DNA of 12,563 nt from Bacteroidota bacterium (GTDB lineage Bacteria > Bacteroidota > Bacteroidia > 2-12-FULL-35-15): NCBI GenBank assembly GCA_026391935.1, contig JAPLDC010000221.1:1-12563 (forward strand). The letters run 5' to 3'. A program made the translations under genes and the position numbers. The notes under the pieces were generated by a model. It was not told the origin of the DNA. It made no database searches and saw only the letters and a program-made list of their open reading frames with translations. Below are positions 1-6,045 of the stretch, one piece after another (the first letter of the stretch is position 1; the number at the start of each line of letters is the position of its first letter).

Positions 1-1192
1 CACCTATGGCATAACACACTTCCGGTTTATATTTATATTTTTCTGCTAATTGCATACACAAGATAGCATGCGGAACTTCATGAGAATCATCCGGCACTTT
101 TCCAATATCGTGCAATAATCCGGCACGTTTAGCCATTTTAACATTCAAGCCTAACTCTGCAGCCATTGTAGCACAAAGGTTTGCAACTTCACGCGAGTGT
201 TGCAATAAATTTTGTCCATAGGAGGAGCGGTATTTCATTCTACCAACCATGCGAATCAATTCAGGATGCAATCCATGAATACCCAAGTCGATGGTAGTTC
301 GTTTACCGATTTCTATAATTTCTTCCTCTATTTGTTTCTTCACTTTCTCTACCACTTCTTCGATACGAGCCGGGTGAATTCGTCCATCCGTAACCAATTG
401 ATGCAGCGATAAACGAGCGATCTCTCTTCTTACAGGATCAAATCCGGATAATATAATTGCTTCAGGAGTATCATCAACGATAATCTCTATTCCTGTTGCC
501 GCTTCCAAAGCACGGATGTTACGCCCTTCCCGACCGATGATTCGACCTTTGATCTCATCATTTTCAATGTTGAAAATAGAAACTGAATTTTCAATGGCAT
601 GTTCCGTTGCAACACGTTGAATGGTTTGTATCACAACTTTCTTCGCCTCTTTGTTAGCAGAAATTTTCGCCTCTTCAACAATATCCTTGATGTGTGACAT
701 CGCTTCCGTTTTCGCTTCTGCTTTCAGTGATTCTACTAACTGAGCCTTTGCTTCATCCGCTTTCATCCCGCTTAATGTTTCCAACTGCTCTACTTGTCTG
801 CGATGGAACTTATCTACTTCTTGCTGTTTGGAATTAAGTAATTCCAATTGATGGGTAAGATTTTGACGCACAGCATCTAGTTCAGCATCTTTACGTTGAA
901 CTTGTTCTTGTTTTTGAGAAAGTGATTGTTCCTTTTGTTTTGCTCGGTTTTCGGATTGTTGAATCGCCAGATTTTTTTCATTGATCGATTTCTCATGTTC
1001 TGCTTTCAACTGCAAAAATTTCTCTTTAGCTTGAAGCATTTTGTCTTTTTTGATTACTTCAGCTTCCGCTTCGGCTTCTCTGATGATTGCATTTGCTTTT
1101 CCTTTGTTCGACATTTTTGTTATCAAAAATGTAATCAAAGCGCCCAATAACAATCCACCTGCCGCTATTACTAATATTGTTAGAATGTCCAT
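1..1192 (-). CDS. rny: Ribonuclease Y, C-terminal part cut off by the window edge
   Basis: Membrane-anchored endoribonuclease that starts mRNA decay. Reading the complement from the ATG at 1192 gives 397 codons with no stop, out of about 520 usual for the family. Residues 1-25 are a single hydrophobic membrane anchor. Residues 30 to about 200 are a charged Glu/Lys/Gln-rich coiled coil. A KH RNA-binding domain follows at about 205-275, with the family signature IKGRIIGREGRNIR. The HD phosphohydrolase domain then begins; its metal-binding HD pair is visible in LLHDIGK near residue 360, and the rest lies beyond base 1. The gene lies 139 bases downstream of zapA on the same strand and may be cotranscribed. 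A weak promoter-like match (TATATTTTG, one base longer than consensus between TA and TTTG, complement of 1252-1260) lies about 60 bases before the start. Identification is very secure. Confidence 0.97.
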   Translation of the reverse strand, partial: MDILTILVIAAGGLLLGALITFLITKMSNKGKANAIIREAEAEAEVIKKDKMLQAKEKFLQLKAEHEKSINEKNLAIQQSENRAKQKEQSLSQKQEQVQRKDAELDAVRQNLTHQLELLNSKQQEVDKFHRRQVEQLETLSGMKADEAKAQLVESLKAEAKTEAMSHIKDIVEEAKISANKEAKKVVIQTIQRVATEHAIENSVSIFNIENDEIKGRIIGREGRNIRALEAATGIEIIVDDTPEAIILSGFDPVRREIARLSLHQLVTDGRIHPARIEEVVEKVKKQIEEEIIEIGKRTTIDLGIHGLHPELIRMVGRMKYRSSYGQNLLQHSREVANLCATMAAELGLNVKMAKRAGLLHDIGKVPDDSHEVPHAILCMQLAEKYKYKPEVCYAIG

Positions 1193-1228
1193 AAATTAAT
1201 TTATTATTAAATTGTTGATATTATTAAG

Positions 1229-1272
1229 ACCCGCACACTACTTTTCTTTTGCAAAATATACTTTTGCGGGGT
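1229..1272 (-). promoter_or_regulatory. Alternative hairpins and weak promoter-like site in front of rny
   Basis: On the minus strand this leader can fold a perfect 6-bp hairpin, GCAAAA/TTTTGC (1251-1267, 5-base loop). It can instead pair ACCCCGCA (1265-1272) with TGCGGGT (1229-1235), with one bulged C. The two pairings share bases, so they exclude each other. The small hairpin also overlaps TATATTTTG (1252-1260), a near match to the Bacteroidota -7 box, with TTTTG (1277-1281) about 16 bases upstream. Whether this is a promoter, a regulatory leader or chance is not decided by the sequence. Confidence 0.25.
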
Positions 1273-1299
1273 ACGCCAAAACCAATGAAGGAATTTTTT

Positions 1300-1329
1300 G
1301 TTTACATACAGTTGTTAACAAATGTAAAC
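1300..1329. repeat. Nested inverted repeat just after zapA
   Basis: GTTTACAT (1300-1307) and ATGTAAAC (1322-1329) form a perfect 8-bp inverted repeat. The 14-base spacer itself contains the 10-bp palindrome TTGTTAACAA (1312-1321). It lies 2 bases after the zapA stop in the transcription direction. It is not a classical terminator for zapA, because the minus-strand hairpin is followed by A residues and not U residues. It could protect the mRNA end, bind a protein as DNA, or be neutral. Confidence 0.4.
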
Positions 1330-1331
1330 GA

Positions 1332-1622
1332 CTATGGATTTGACTCTTTTTGAAGGAAATCGGAAACAAATAGATCGAGTTGATTGATCTCTTTTTCTAA
1401 CTCAGGCGATTTTTTAGGGATATTTTGTTGAGCTGCTAATAAATTCAATGCACTCATAGCTAGTAAATCCTGCTTATCGCGCACCGAATAGTTTTGCTCA
1501 AATTCTTTCACCTTGTCATTAATAAGCTTTGCTGCAAATTGAACAGACTGCTCATCTTCCTGCTTTATAGTAAGAGGATAAGTGCGTCCGGCAATCATAA
1601 CTTTTAATGATATCTCAGCCAT
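1332..1622 (-). CDS. zapA: Cell division protein ZapA
   Basis: Small cytoplasmic protein that binds FtsZ and bundles its filaments at the division site. The product is 96 residues, the normal size for Bacteroidota ZapA. The N-terminal half (about 1-50) has the family pattern of a short beta region (ISLKVMIAGRTYPLTI) followed by a helix with the conserved run AAKLINDKVKEF. DKQDLLAMSALNLLA at about 49-63 is the typical core of the second helix. The C-terminal 30 residues are an acidic, hydrophobic helix suited to coiled-coil dimerisation. It lies 93 bases downstream of a small coiled-coil gene and upstream of rny, both on the same strand, and probably uses the promoter at 2037-2067. No clear Shine-Dalgarno sequence precedes the ATG. 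Confidence 0.9.
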   Translation of the reverse strand: MAEISLKVMIAGRTYPLTIKQEDEQSVQFAAKLINDKVKEFEQNYSVRDKQDLLAMSALNLLAAQQNIPKKSPELEKEINQLDLFVSDFLQKESNP

Positions 1623-1675
1623 TTCTATAGTTTCGAGTTCTTAGTCTACTGCTTTCCTGTTTTTTGTTGATTTCC

Positions 1676-1707
1676 AACTTTGAACTTTCAAACTTTAAAC
1701 TTTAAAC
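1676..1707. repeat. Short heptanucleotide tandem repeat (AACTTTN)
   Basis: Plus strand reads AACTTTG, AACTTTC, one extra A, AACTTTA, AACTTTA, then a partial AAC. That is four 7-base units with one base inserted, in the 93-base gap between the coiled-coil gene and zapA. The units are imperfect and do not code. Copy number could vary by replication slippage. No function is apparent. Confidence 0.6.
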
Positions 1708-1715
1708 TGATTTTT

Positions 1716-2000
1716 CTACTTCAAAAGAGCAATACAGTTGTCAATTTCCTGCACTAACTCATTAATTTTCAATTTGGTATCTGTTACTATTTTATCTTGT
1801 TCTATGCTTTTTGTTTCTTCTATTTCTTTATTATTTTTTTCTAAAACCGCTATCGTATTCTTTTGTTCGTCAATCGTTTTTTGCAAATTTTCCTTATCAG
1901 CAACCAATTGCTCGTTCTCTTTTTTAAGCTCCTGGTGTAATTTTACGATTTTTTCAATTTTTGATTTAAGATCAGTTATGTTTAAAGTTAAGTCGTTCAT
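1716..2000 (-). CDS. Small coiled-coil protein in front of zapA (function not known)
   Basis: This is a 94-residue protein that is nearly all predicted coiled coil. It is rich in Glu, Lys, Gln and Asn with Leu/Ile at heptad spacing from about residue 8 to 75, and has a short C-terminal tail ending IDNCIALLK. There is no signal peptide or membrane segment, so it should be cytoplasmic. I chose the ATG at 2000; an in-frame TTG two codons upstream (2006) is less likely. It is the first gene after the consensus promoter at 2037-2067, with a leader of about 33 bases, and is followed by zapA. Size, all-helical nature and linkage to zapA suggest a division accessory protein acting like ZapB of gamma-proteobacteria. 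That is inference from position and shape; I see no sequence proof of homology to ZapB. Confidence 0.75.
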   Translation of the reverse strand: MNDLTLNITDLKSKIEKIVKLHQELKKENEQLVADKENLQKTIDEQKNTIAVLEKNNKEIEETKSIEQDKIVTDTKLKINELVQEIDNCIALLK

Positions 2001-2036
2001 AATCAAGTGTTAAAATCTGTTCATTTCAAGTTTTTA

Positions 2037-2067
2037 CAAATATAGCACCGAATATCTGAACTACAAA
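2037..2067 (-). promoter_or_regulatory. Consensus Bacteroidota promoter for the coiled-coil/zapA group
   Basis: On the minus strand, TTTG (complement of 2064-2067), exactly 19 bases, then TATATTTG (complement of 2037-2044). This fits the Bacteroidota primary sigma pattern TTTG-N19-TAnnTTTG. Transcription should begin near 2033, giving a leader of about 33 bases before the ATG at 2000. Confidence 0.75.
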
Positions 2068-2090
2068 ATAATTCTTAAAATTGCTTTTTA

Positions 2091-2098
2091 TACATTTG
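2091..2098 (+). promoter_or_regulatory. -7 box TACATTTG three bases before the M23 peptidase start
   Basis: TACATTTG is a perfect TAnnTTTG match. Only CCC separates it from the ATG at 2102, so transcription starting 3-6 bases after the box would give a leaderless mRNA. No TTG is seen at 17-23 bases upstream, so the -33 part is missing or weak. Confidence 0.5.
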
Positions 2099-2101
2099 CC
2101 C

Positions 2102-3826
2102 ATGCAAAAACCGCTTTTCCTGATAATTATTATTTTTCTTCTCCCCTTTCGACTTTCTTCACAAACAATTTATCCTCAAAATGATTTCAGATCACCAGTA
2201 GATACAACAATTATTTTAGCAGGTAATTTCGGAGAAATTCGGCCGAATCACTTTCATGCAGGATTTGATATCAAAACGAATAATAAAGAAGGAATGCCGG
2301 TTTTCGCTATTGCCGATGGCTATATTTCACGAATAAAAATTAGTGCATTCGGATATGGAAAAGCAATTTACATTACACATAAAAATGGATACACCTCAGT
2401 ATATGGACATTTAAAATGTTTTGATGGTGCTATCAAATCTTTAACAACAATTATTCAATCTCTTCAACAATCTTATGAAATTGACACTATTTTATCTCCT
2501 TCGGTCTTGCCGATAAAAAAATCAGAATTAATTGGATTGTCGGGTAATACCGGTGGATCACAGGGACCACACTTGCACTTTGAAATTCGCGACAGCAAAA
2601 CAGAAATGCCGATCAATCCCTGTTTTTTCGGTTTTATAATTGCCGATACAGTAAAGCCTAGGATATCTCAGATCGCTATTTATCCTATCGGCAAAAATGC
2701 TATGATCAATGGGAAAAATGAGTCAAAAAAAATTGCACCTATTTACAAAAAAGAGAAATATACTTTTCTTAAGTCGGATACAATTTCTGTTTATGGCGAT
2801 ATTGGGTTTGGAATAGAATGTTATGATACCGAAACTAATTCGACAAATAAGAATAGTGTATTTTCTGTTGAATTGCAATCGGGTGGAAAACGAATTTATT
2901 ACCATGAAATGGAGAAATTTACTTTCGAAAATGCTCGTTATGTAAACGCGCATATCGATTATGAATCGAAACAAAAACATGGAACTCAGATTCAAAAATG
3001 TTTCCTTTCCAAAAATAATAAACTAGGGATATACAAGGATGTTATAAATAACGGAGTTCTTCATTTATCGGACGATTCCACTCATTGGATAAAATATATC
3101 GTAAAAGACTATTATGGAAATACAACGGAATTAATTTTAAAAGTAAAAAGTGTTCCATTTAAAACCGTAAAAAAAGTTGAAGAAAATAAGCAAAACAGGT
3201 TTGATTGTTTTATTGAAAATAAATATAACTCAGCTGACCTTAAAGTAACGATTCCTGCTTATGCGCTTTATGATGATATCGTTTTTACAACTAAAAAAAC
3301 AGGTTCCATAGCAGGTATCTTCTCACCTTTGTATCAGATAATGAATGGAGAAACAGCATTACAAAAAGCAATTTCAATAAGTATTCCTGCCATCAAACTT
3401 CCTGACTCCTTAAAGAGCAAAGCATGTATAGTTTCAGTAAACGACAACGGTAAAAAAACATATGAAGGGGGTATTTATAAAGAAGGTTGGGTAACCACAG
3501 AAACTAAAAACTTTGGAAATTTTGCTATTTCAATAGATACTATTTCACCTAAAATTAAACCCGCCTTCAAAATAATAAAAGGTAAAATTCCAGACCTCAG
3601 TAAATCAAAAACACTAGGAATACTTGTAAGCGATAATCTTTCAGGAATAAGAAAGTACCGCGCGACAATAGATGGAAAATGGGTTTTATGCGAATACGAG
3701 TTCAAACAAAACTTATTGTTCTATACTTATGACGATACAATAATACCGGGATTACACGAATTTAAAGTCGAAGTTTGTGATGACAAAGGAAATTGCTCCA
3801 CCTTAATTTTTATTTTTAAAAGATAG
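2102..3826 (+). CDS. Secreted M23-family peptidoglycan metallopeptidase
   Basis: Probable zinc endopeptidase cutting peptide cross-links in peptidoglycan, 574 residues from the ATG at 2102. An in-frame TTG at 2081 would add seven residues ahead of the signal peptide and is less likely. Residues 1-20 are a Sec signal peptide (K near the start, run of I/L/F, small residues before Q21). The M23 (LytM-like) domain spans about 35-185. Its metal ligands are visible as H52 and D56 in HFHAGFD and H159 in HLHF, with H157 as the probable catalytic histidine, so the enzyme looks active. YGHL (101-104) and GNTGGSQGPHLHFEIR (148-163) are typical. About 400 more residues follow with no domain I can name; they look beta-rich, and such regions usually bind the wall or partners. 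It is divergent from the zapA group and convergent with the LOG gene, ending 6 bases from it. Confidence 0.88.
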   Translation: MQKPLFLIIIIFLLPFRLSSQTIYPQNDFRSPVDTTIILAGNFGEIRPNHFHAGFDIKTNNKEGMPVFAIADGYISRIKISAFGYGKAIYITHKNGYTSVYGHLKCFDGAIKSLTTIIQSLQQSYEIDTILSPSVLPIKKSELIGLSGNTGGSQGPHLHFEIRDSKTEMPINPCFFGFIIADTVKPRISQIAIYPIGKNAMINGKNESKKIAPIYKKEKYTFLKSDTISVYGDIGFGIECYDTETNSTNKNSVFSVELQSGGKRIYYHEMEKFTFENARYVNAHIDYESKQKHGTQIQKCFLSKNNKLGIYKDVINNGVLHLSDDSTHWIKYIVKDYYGNTTELILKVKSVPFKTVKKVEENKQNRFDCFIENKYNSADLKVTIPAYALYDDIVFTTKKTGSIAGIFSPLYQIMNGETALQKAISISIPAIKLPDSLKSKACIVSVNDNGKKTYEGGIYKEGWVTTETKNFGNFAISIDTISPKIKPAFKIIKGKIPDLSKSKTLGILVSDNLSGIRKYRATIDGKWVLCEYEFKQNLLFYTYDDTIIPGLHEFKVEVCDDKGNCSTLIFIFKR

Positions 3827-3837
3827 ATGTATCTATC
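3822..3837. terminator. Palindrome covering both convergent stop codons
   Basis: GATAGAT, GT, ATCTATC is a 7-bp inverted repeat that contains the TAG stop of the M23 gene (3824-3826) and the TAG stop of the LOG gene (complement of 3833-3835). With a 2-base spacer and no long U run it is at best a weak bidirectional terminator. On the minus strand it is followed by TTTTAAAAAT. Confidence 0.35.
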
Positions 3838-4606
3838 GAAATTCTCCGAACCAGGAAAAAGGTCTGATTGCTTTTTTCTTATGAAGATTAAATTTCTCAA
3901 TCGAATTTTTTTTAATATAAGCTATTGCTTCATCAACTGAATCTGTAAATAAAAACAAAGTCAAATCATCCTTTGAAATGGTTTTTGATTCAGACATCGA
4001 ATCAAAATGAATACTCAATTGCTTATAAAAAGTCTTATCCATAATAACAACAGGGAATCTTTTAATGGAAAGTGTTTGGATTAATGTTAATGCTTCAAAA
4101 AGTTCATCCAAAGTTCCAAACCCACCCGGCATTACTACAAAGGCATAAGAGTATTTTACCAACAAAACTTTTCTGACAAAAAAGTATTTTATATACACCC
4201 ATTTGTCTAAATATATATTTGGTTTTTGTTCCTTAGGTAATACAATATTACAACCAACGGATCTTCCGCCAACATCTTTTGCTCCTCTATTAGCTGCCTC
4301 CATTACTCCAGGTCCTCCTCCTGTCATAACTGTAAAACCTAAGGCTGCAAGTCCTGCTCCCATTTCTCTGGAAAGCTGGTATGAGGGATGGTCTTCGGTA
4401 AATCGTGCAGAGCCAAAAACAGTTGCACAAGGTCCTACAAAATGCAATACCCTGAAGCCTTTGATGAATTCAGTAATAACCTTTACAACAAAGAAAAAAT
4501 CCATTTTTCTGGATTGTGGCCCCTCAAGGAAAAAGCGCTCGTCATTCCCATTTTTTACGACCTTATTTCCCGTATAATGTATCTCCTTTGTTTTTAACGT
4601 TTCCAT
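3833..4606 (-). CDS. LOG-family protein (probable nucleoside-monophosphate phosphoribohydrolase)
   Basis: Member of the LOG/TIGR00730 Rossmann-fold family. Characterised members hydrolyse the N-glycosidic bond of nucleoside 5'-monophosphates, releasing a base and ribose 5-phosphate. The product has 257 residues. About 50 N-terminal residues (Lys-rich, then FFFVVKVITEFIKGF) precede the core. Core motifs are FGSAR (64-68), the nucleotide-binding TGGGPGVMEAANRGA (95-109), and PGGFGTLDELFEA (160-172), which matches the family signature PGGxGTxxE with its catalytic Glu. It is therefore expected to be active and cytoplasmic. The family is often labelled lysine decarboxylase in databases, which is a historical error. 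The real substrate in this bacterium is unknown; nucleotide recycling is the safest guess. A -7 box lies 7 bases upstream of the ATG. Confidence 0.88.
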   Translation of the reverse strand: METLKTKEIHYTGNKVVKNGNDERFFLEGPQSRKMDFFFVVKVITEFIKGFRVLHFVGPCATVFGSARFTEDHPSYQLSREMGAGLAALGFTVMTGGGPGVMEAANRGAKDVGGRSVGCNIVLPKEQKPNIYLDKWVYIKYFFVRKVLLVKYSYAFVVMPGGFGTLDELFEALTLIQTLSIKRFPVVIMDKTFYKQLSIHFDSMSESKTISKDDLTLFLFTDSVDEAIAYIKKNSIEKFNLHKKKAIRPFSWFGEFR

Positions 4607-4613
4607 TTCTCTA

Positions 4614-4647
4614 CAAAATTAGCTAAAATATATTAAGGCTCCACCAA
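4614..4647 (-). promoter_or_regulatory. Probable promoter of the LOG gene
   Basis: On the minus strand, TTG (complement of 4645-4647), 23 bases, then TAATTTTG (complement of 4614-4621), a perfect TAnnTTTG box. Seven bases separate the box from the ATG at 4606, so the leader would be only a few bases or none. The 23-base spacing is at the long end of the normal range. Confidence 0.45.
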
Positions 4648-4653
4648 GAGCCT
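4636..4653. repeat. 6-bp inverted repeat between divergent genes
   Basis: AGGCTC (4636-4641) and GAGCCT (4648-4653) with loop CACCAA. It overlaps the suggested -33 site of the LOG gene and lies about 180 bases before the next plus-strand gene. It could be an operator or a leftover terminator stem; there is no U run. The remainder of the 224-base gap (4607-4830) is very AT-rich, with no other gene seen. Confidence 0.3.
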
Positions 4654-4830
4654 ATAGACTTGTTTATTCATTGTAAAAAAGCCGTTTCAAACTCTAAAAG
4701 AGGTGTCGATATAAATGAATTAATAAAAAGAAAGGACAAAAAAATTATTAAATAATATATATTTTGTACTTTGGTAATGATATTTCAAAACAAGTTTTAA
4801 TTATTTACCTAACCCAAAATATTAATCACC

Positions 4831-5223
4831 ATGAAAAAATCAATCCTAACATTCGTATTATTTACCTTTTTCGGAACTTCACTTGTTCTTGGTCAAGCAA
4901 AAGAAACTGTCAAATTTGGGATTTGCGGCACCTCAGAGAACACAATCAAACAGACCGATATTTCTAAATGCAATGTCTTGATGCCATTGAACAAAAATCT
5001 GAACATTAGCTCATTTACACTGGCTGTTTTCACGAAAGGAAATGATGCAAAGGCAAAAGGTGTCTATGTGGATTATGCATGTATTGGAAACAAATTAAGT
5101 GATGCTGCAATGGAAGCTTTAAAGAAGGCTCCTGTAGGAACAAAATTTTTAATTGAATCTATTGTTGCAAGCGATGGAAAAACAGAAAGCAAGTATCCGG
5201 GAATATCAATGGAAATAAAATAA
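4831..5223 (+). CDS. Small secreted protein resembling the C-terminal domain of GldM
   Basis: A 130-residue exported protein. Residues 1-21 are a Sec signal peptide (MKKS, then a hydrophobic run ending VLG); there is no lipobox Cys. The mature part is about 109 residues. Its C-terminal half has the layout I associate with the last domain of GldM, the periplasmic shaft protein of gliding motility and type IX secretion. A beta strand with ISSFTLAVFTKG (59-70) is followed by GNKLSDAAMEALKKAPVGTK (86-105), a helix and turn, then a strand and a G-(I/S)-S ending (KYPGISMEIK). GldM itself is over 500 residues with an N-terminal membrane helix, so this is a stand-alone domain and not GldM. It has three cysteines (C32, C47, C84). 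It is monocistronic, with an AT-rich leader and a strong terminator at 5240-5274. The similarity is from memory of the family; function is unknown. Confidence 0.7.
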   Translation: MKKSILTFVLFTFFGTSLVLGQAKETVKFGICGTSENTIKQTDISKCNVLMPLNKNLNISSFTLAVFTKGNDAKAKGVYVDYACIGNKLSDAAMEALKKAPVGTKFLIESIVASDGKTESKYPGISMEIK

Positions 5224-5239
5224 TTTTTAACTAATAAAA

Positions 5240-5274
5240 GAGCGGGATCCACAAATTGGACCCCGCTCTTTTTT
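5240..5274. terminator. Strong bidirectional intrinsic terminator
   Basis: GAGCGGGATCC (5240-5250) pairs with GGACCCCGCTC (5258-5268) over 11 positions with one A-C mismatch; the loop is ACAAATT and T6 follows (5269-5274). On the minus strand the same stem is followed by TTTTATTAG. It sits between the convergent GldM-like gene and yhhQ and should end both transcripts, including the bio operon. Confidence 0.9.
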
Positions 5275-5292
5275 ATTTAAGAAAACCGTATC

Positions 5293-6000
5293 TTATTCTT
5301 CCACTCTGTGATGCAATGATTCTTCAGCAGAACGCTTAATGATCTTATGGGACTCATCATCGCCAATATATTTTTCAATAGCGGAATGCCCGACATATAT
5401 CATCGGAGTTAAAACTATAGCAAGACCTAATTTCACAGTATATCCCGTAAGCGCCATATTAAAATAGGTTGCTGTATTTACTTTTCCTGGTAACCAAAAT
5501 CCTATCCCCGCAACAATAAAAGTATCTATCAACTGCGAAACTACAGTTGAACCGGTGCTTCTAAGCCATATCATTTTTCCACCGGTTTTATCTCTCAACA
5601 GCCAGAAGATACTCACATCAATAAACTGCGAAACCAAAAATGCAATCACGCTACCAACAATGATCCACATACTTTGTCCGAATACGGAATAAAACTGTTC
5701 GTCAGAAACTGTTGAAATACCCTTAGCGGAAGGAATTTGAATCGCAAAAAATAAAATTATAAATGCATATACAATCAATGAAGCTGTTATCAATGATAAT
5801 TTTCTGACGCCTGATCTTCCGTAATACTCATTGATAAGATCGGTTGCAATAAATACCACTGGCCACGGTAAAATCCCGACACTCATTATAAACGGACCAA
5901 TAAAAATAAGTTTACCTCCGATTAATTCGGCAACGATAGCATTCGTAATAAAAATACCCGCTAAAATTATGAATACTAATTCTCTTTTTGTTTTAAACAT
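5293..6000 (-). CDS. yhhQ: Queuosine-precursor transporter, YhhQ/VUT family
   Basis: Inner-membrane protein of 235 residues in the VUT family (PF02592). The best studied member, E. coli YhhQ, imports 7-cyano-7-deazaguanine (preQ0) for queuosine in tRNA. About six hydrophobic segments are visible, starting with FIILAGIFITNAIVAELIGG and FIGPFIMSVGILPWPVVFIA. The family motif TDLINEYYG comes directly after the second hydrophobic block, and GSTVVSQLIDTFIV is typical of a later helix. The C-terminal tail (about residues 212-235) is charged and cytoplasmic. It starts 45 bases after the bioA stop on the same strand with no TAnnTTTG box between, so it is probably the last gene of the bio operon. Transport of preQ0 is inferred from the family; other deazapurine precursors are possible. 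Confidence 0.87.
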   Translation of the reverse strand: MFKTKRELVFIILAGIFITNAIVAELIGGKLIFIGPFIMSVGILPWPVVFIATDLINEYYGRSGVRKLSLITASLIVYAFIILFFAIQIPSAKGISTVSDEQFYSVFGQSMWIIVGSVIAFLVSQFIDVSIFWLLRDKTGGKMIWLRSTGSTVVSQLIDTFIVAGIGFWLPGKVNTATYFNMALTGYTVKLGLAIVLTPMIYVGHSAIEKYIGDDESHKIIKRSAEESLHHRVEE

Positions 6001-6045
6001 TTATATTAATTTATTTGTAAAAACTTTGATTGGTGTCAAGACTCA

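Noticed and set aside
1300..1329. Intrinsic terminator of zapA
   Set aside because: In the zapA direction the hairpin is followed by A residues; the T run is on the wrong side.
1193..1331. 6S RNA gene downstream of zapA, as in proteobacteria
   Set aside because: The gap is only 139 bases, shorter than a usual 6S RNA of about 180-200, and lacks the long closing stem with a central open bubble.
3833..4606. Lysine decarboxylase
   Set aside because: The PGGxGTxxE and GGGPGVMEAANRGA motifs define the LOG phosphoribohydrolase family; the decarboxylase label is a known misannotation.
4831..5223. Lipoprotein
   Set aside because: The signal peptide ends VLGQ with no cysteine at the cleavage site, so a type I signal peptide fits better.
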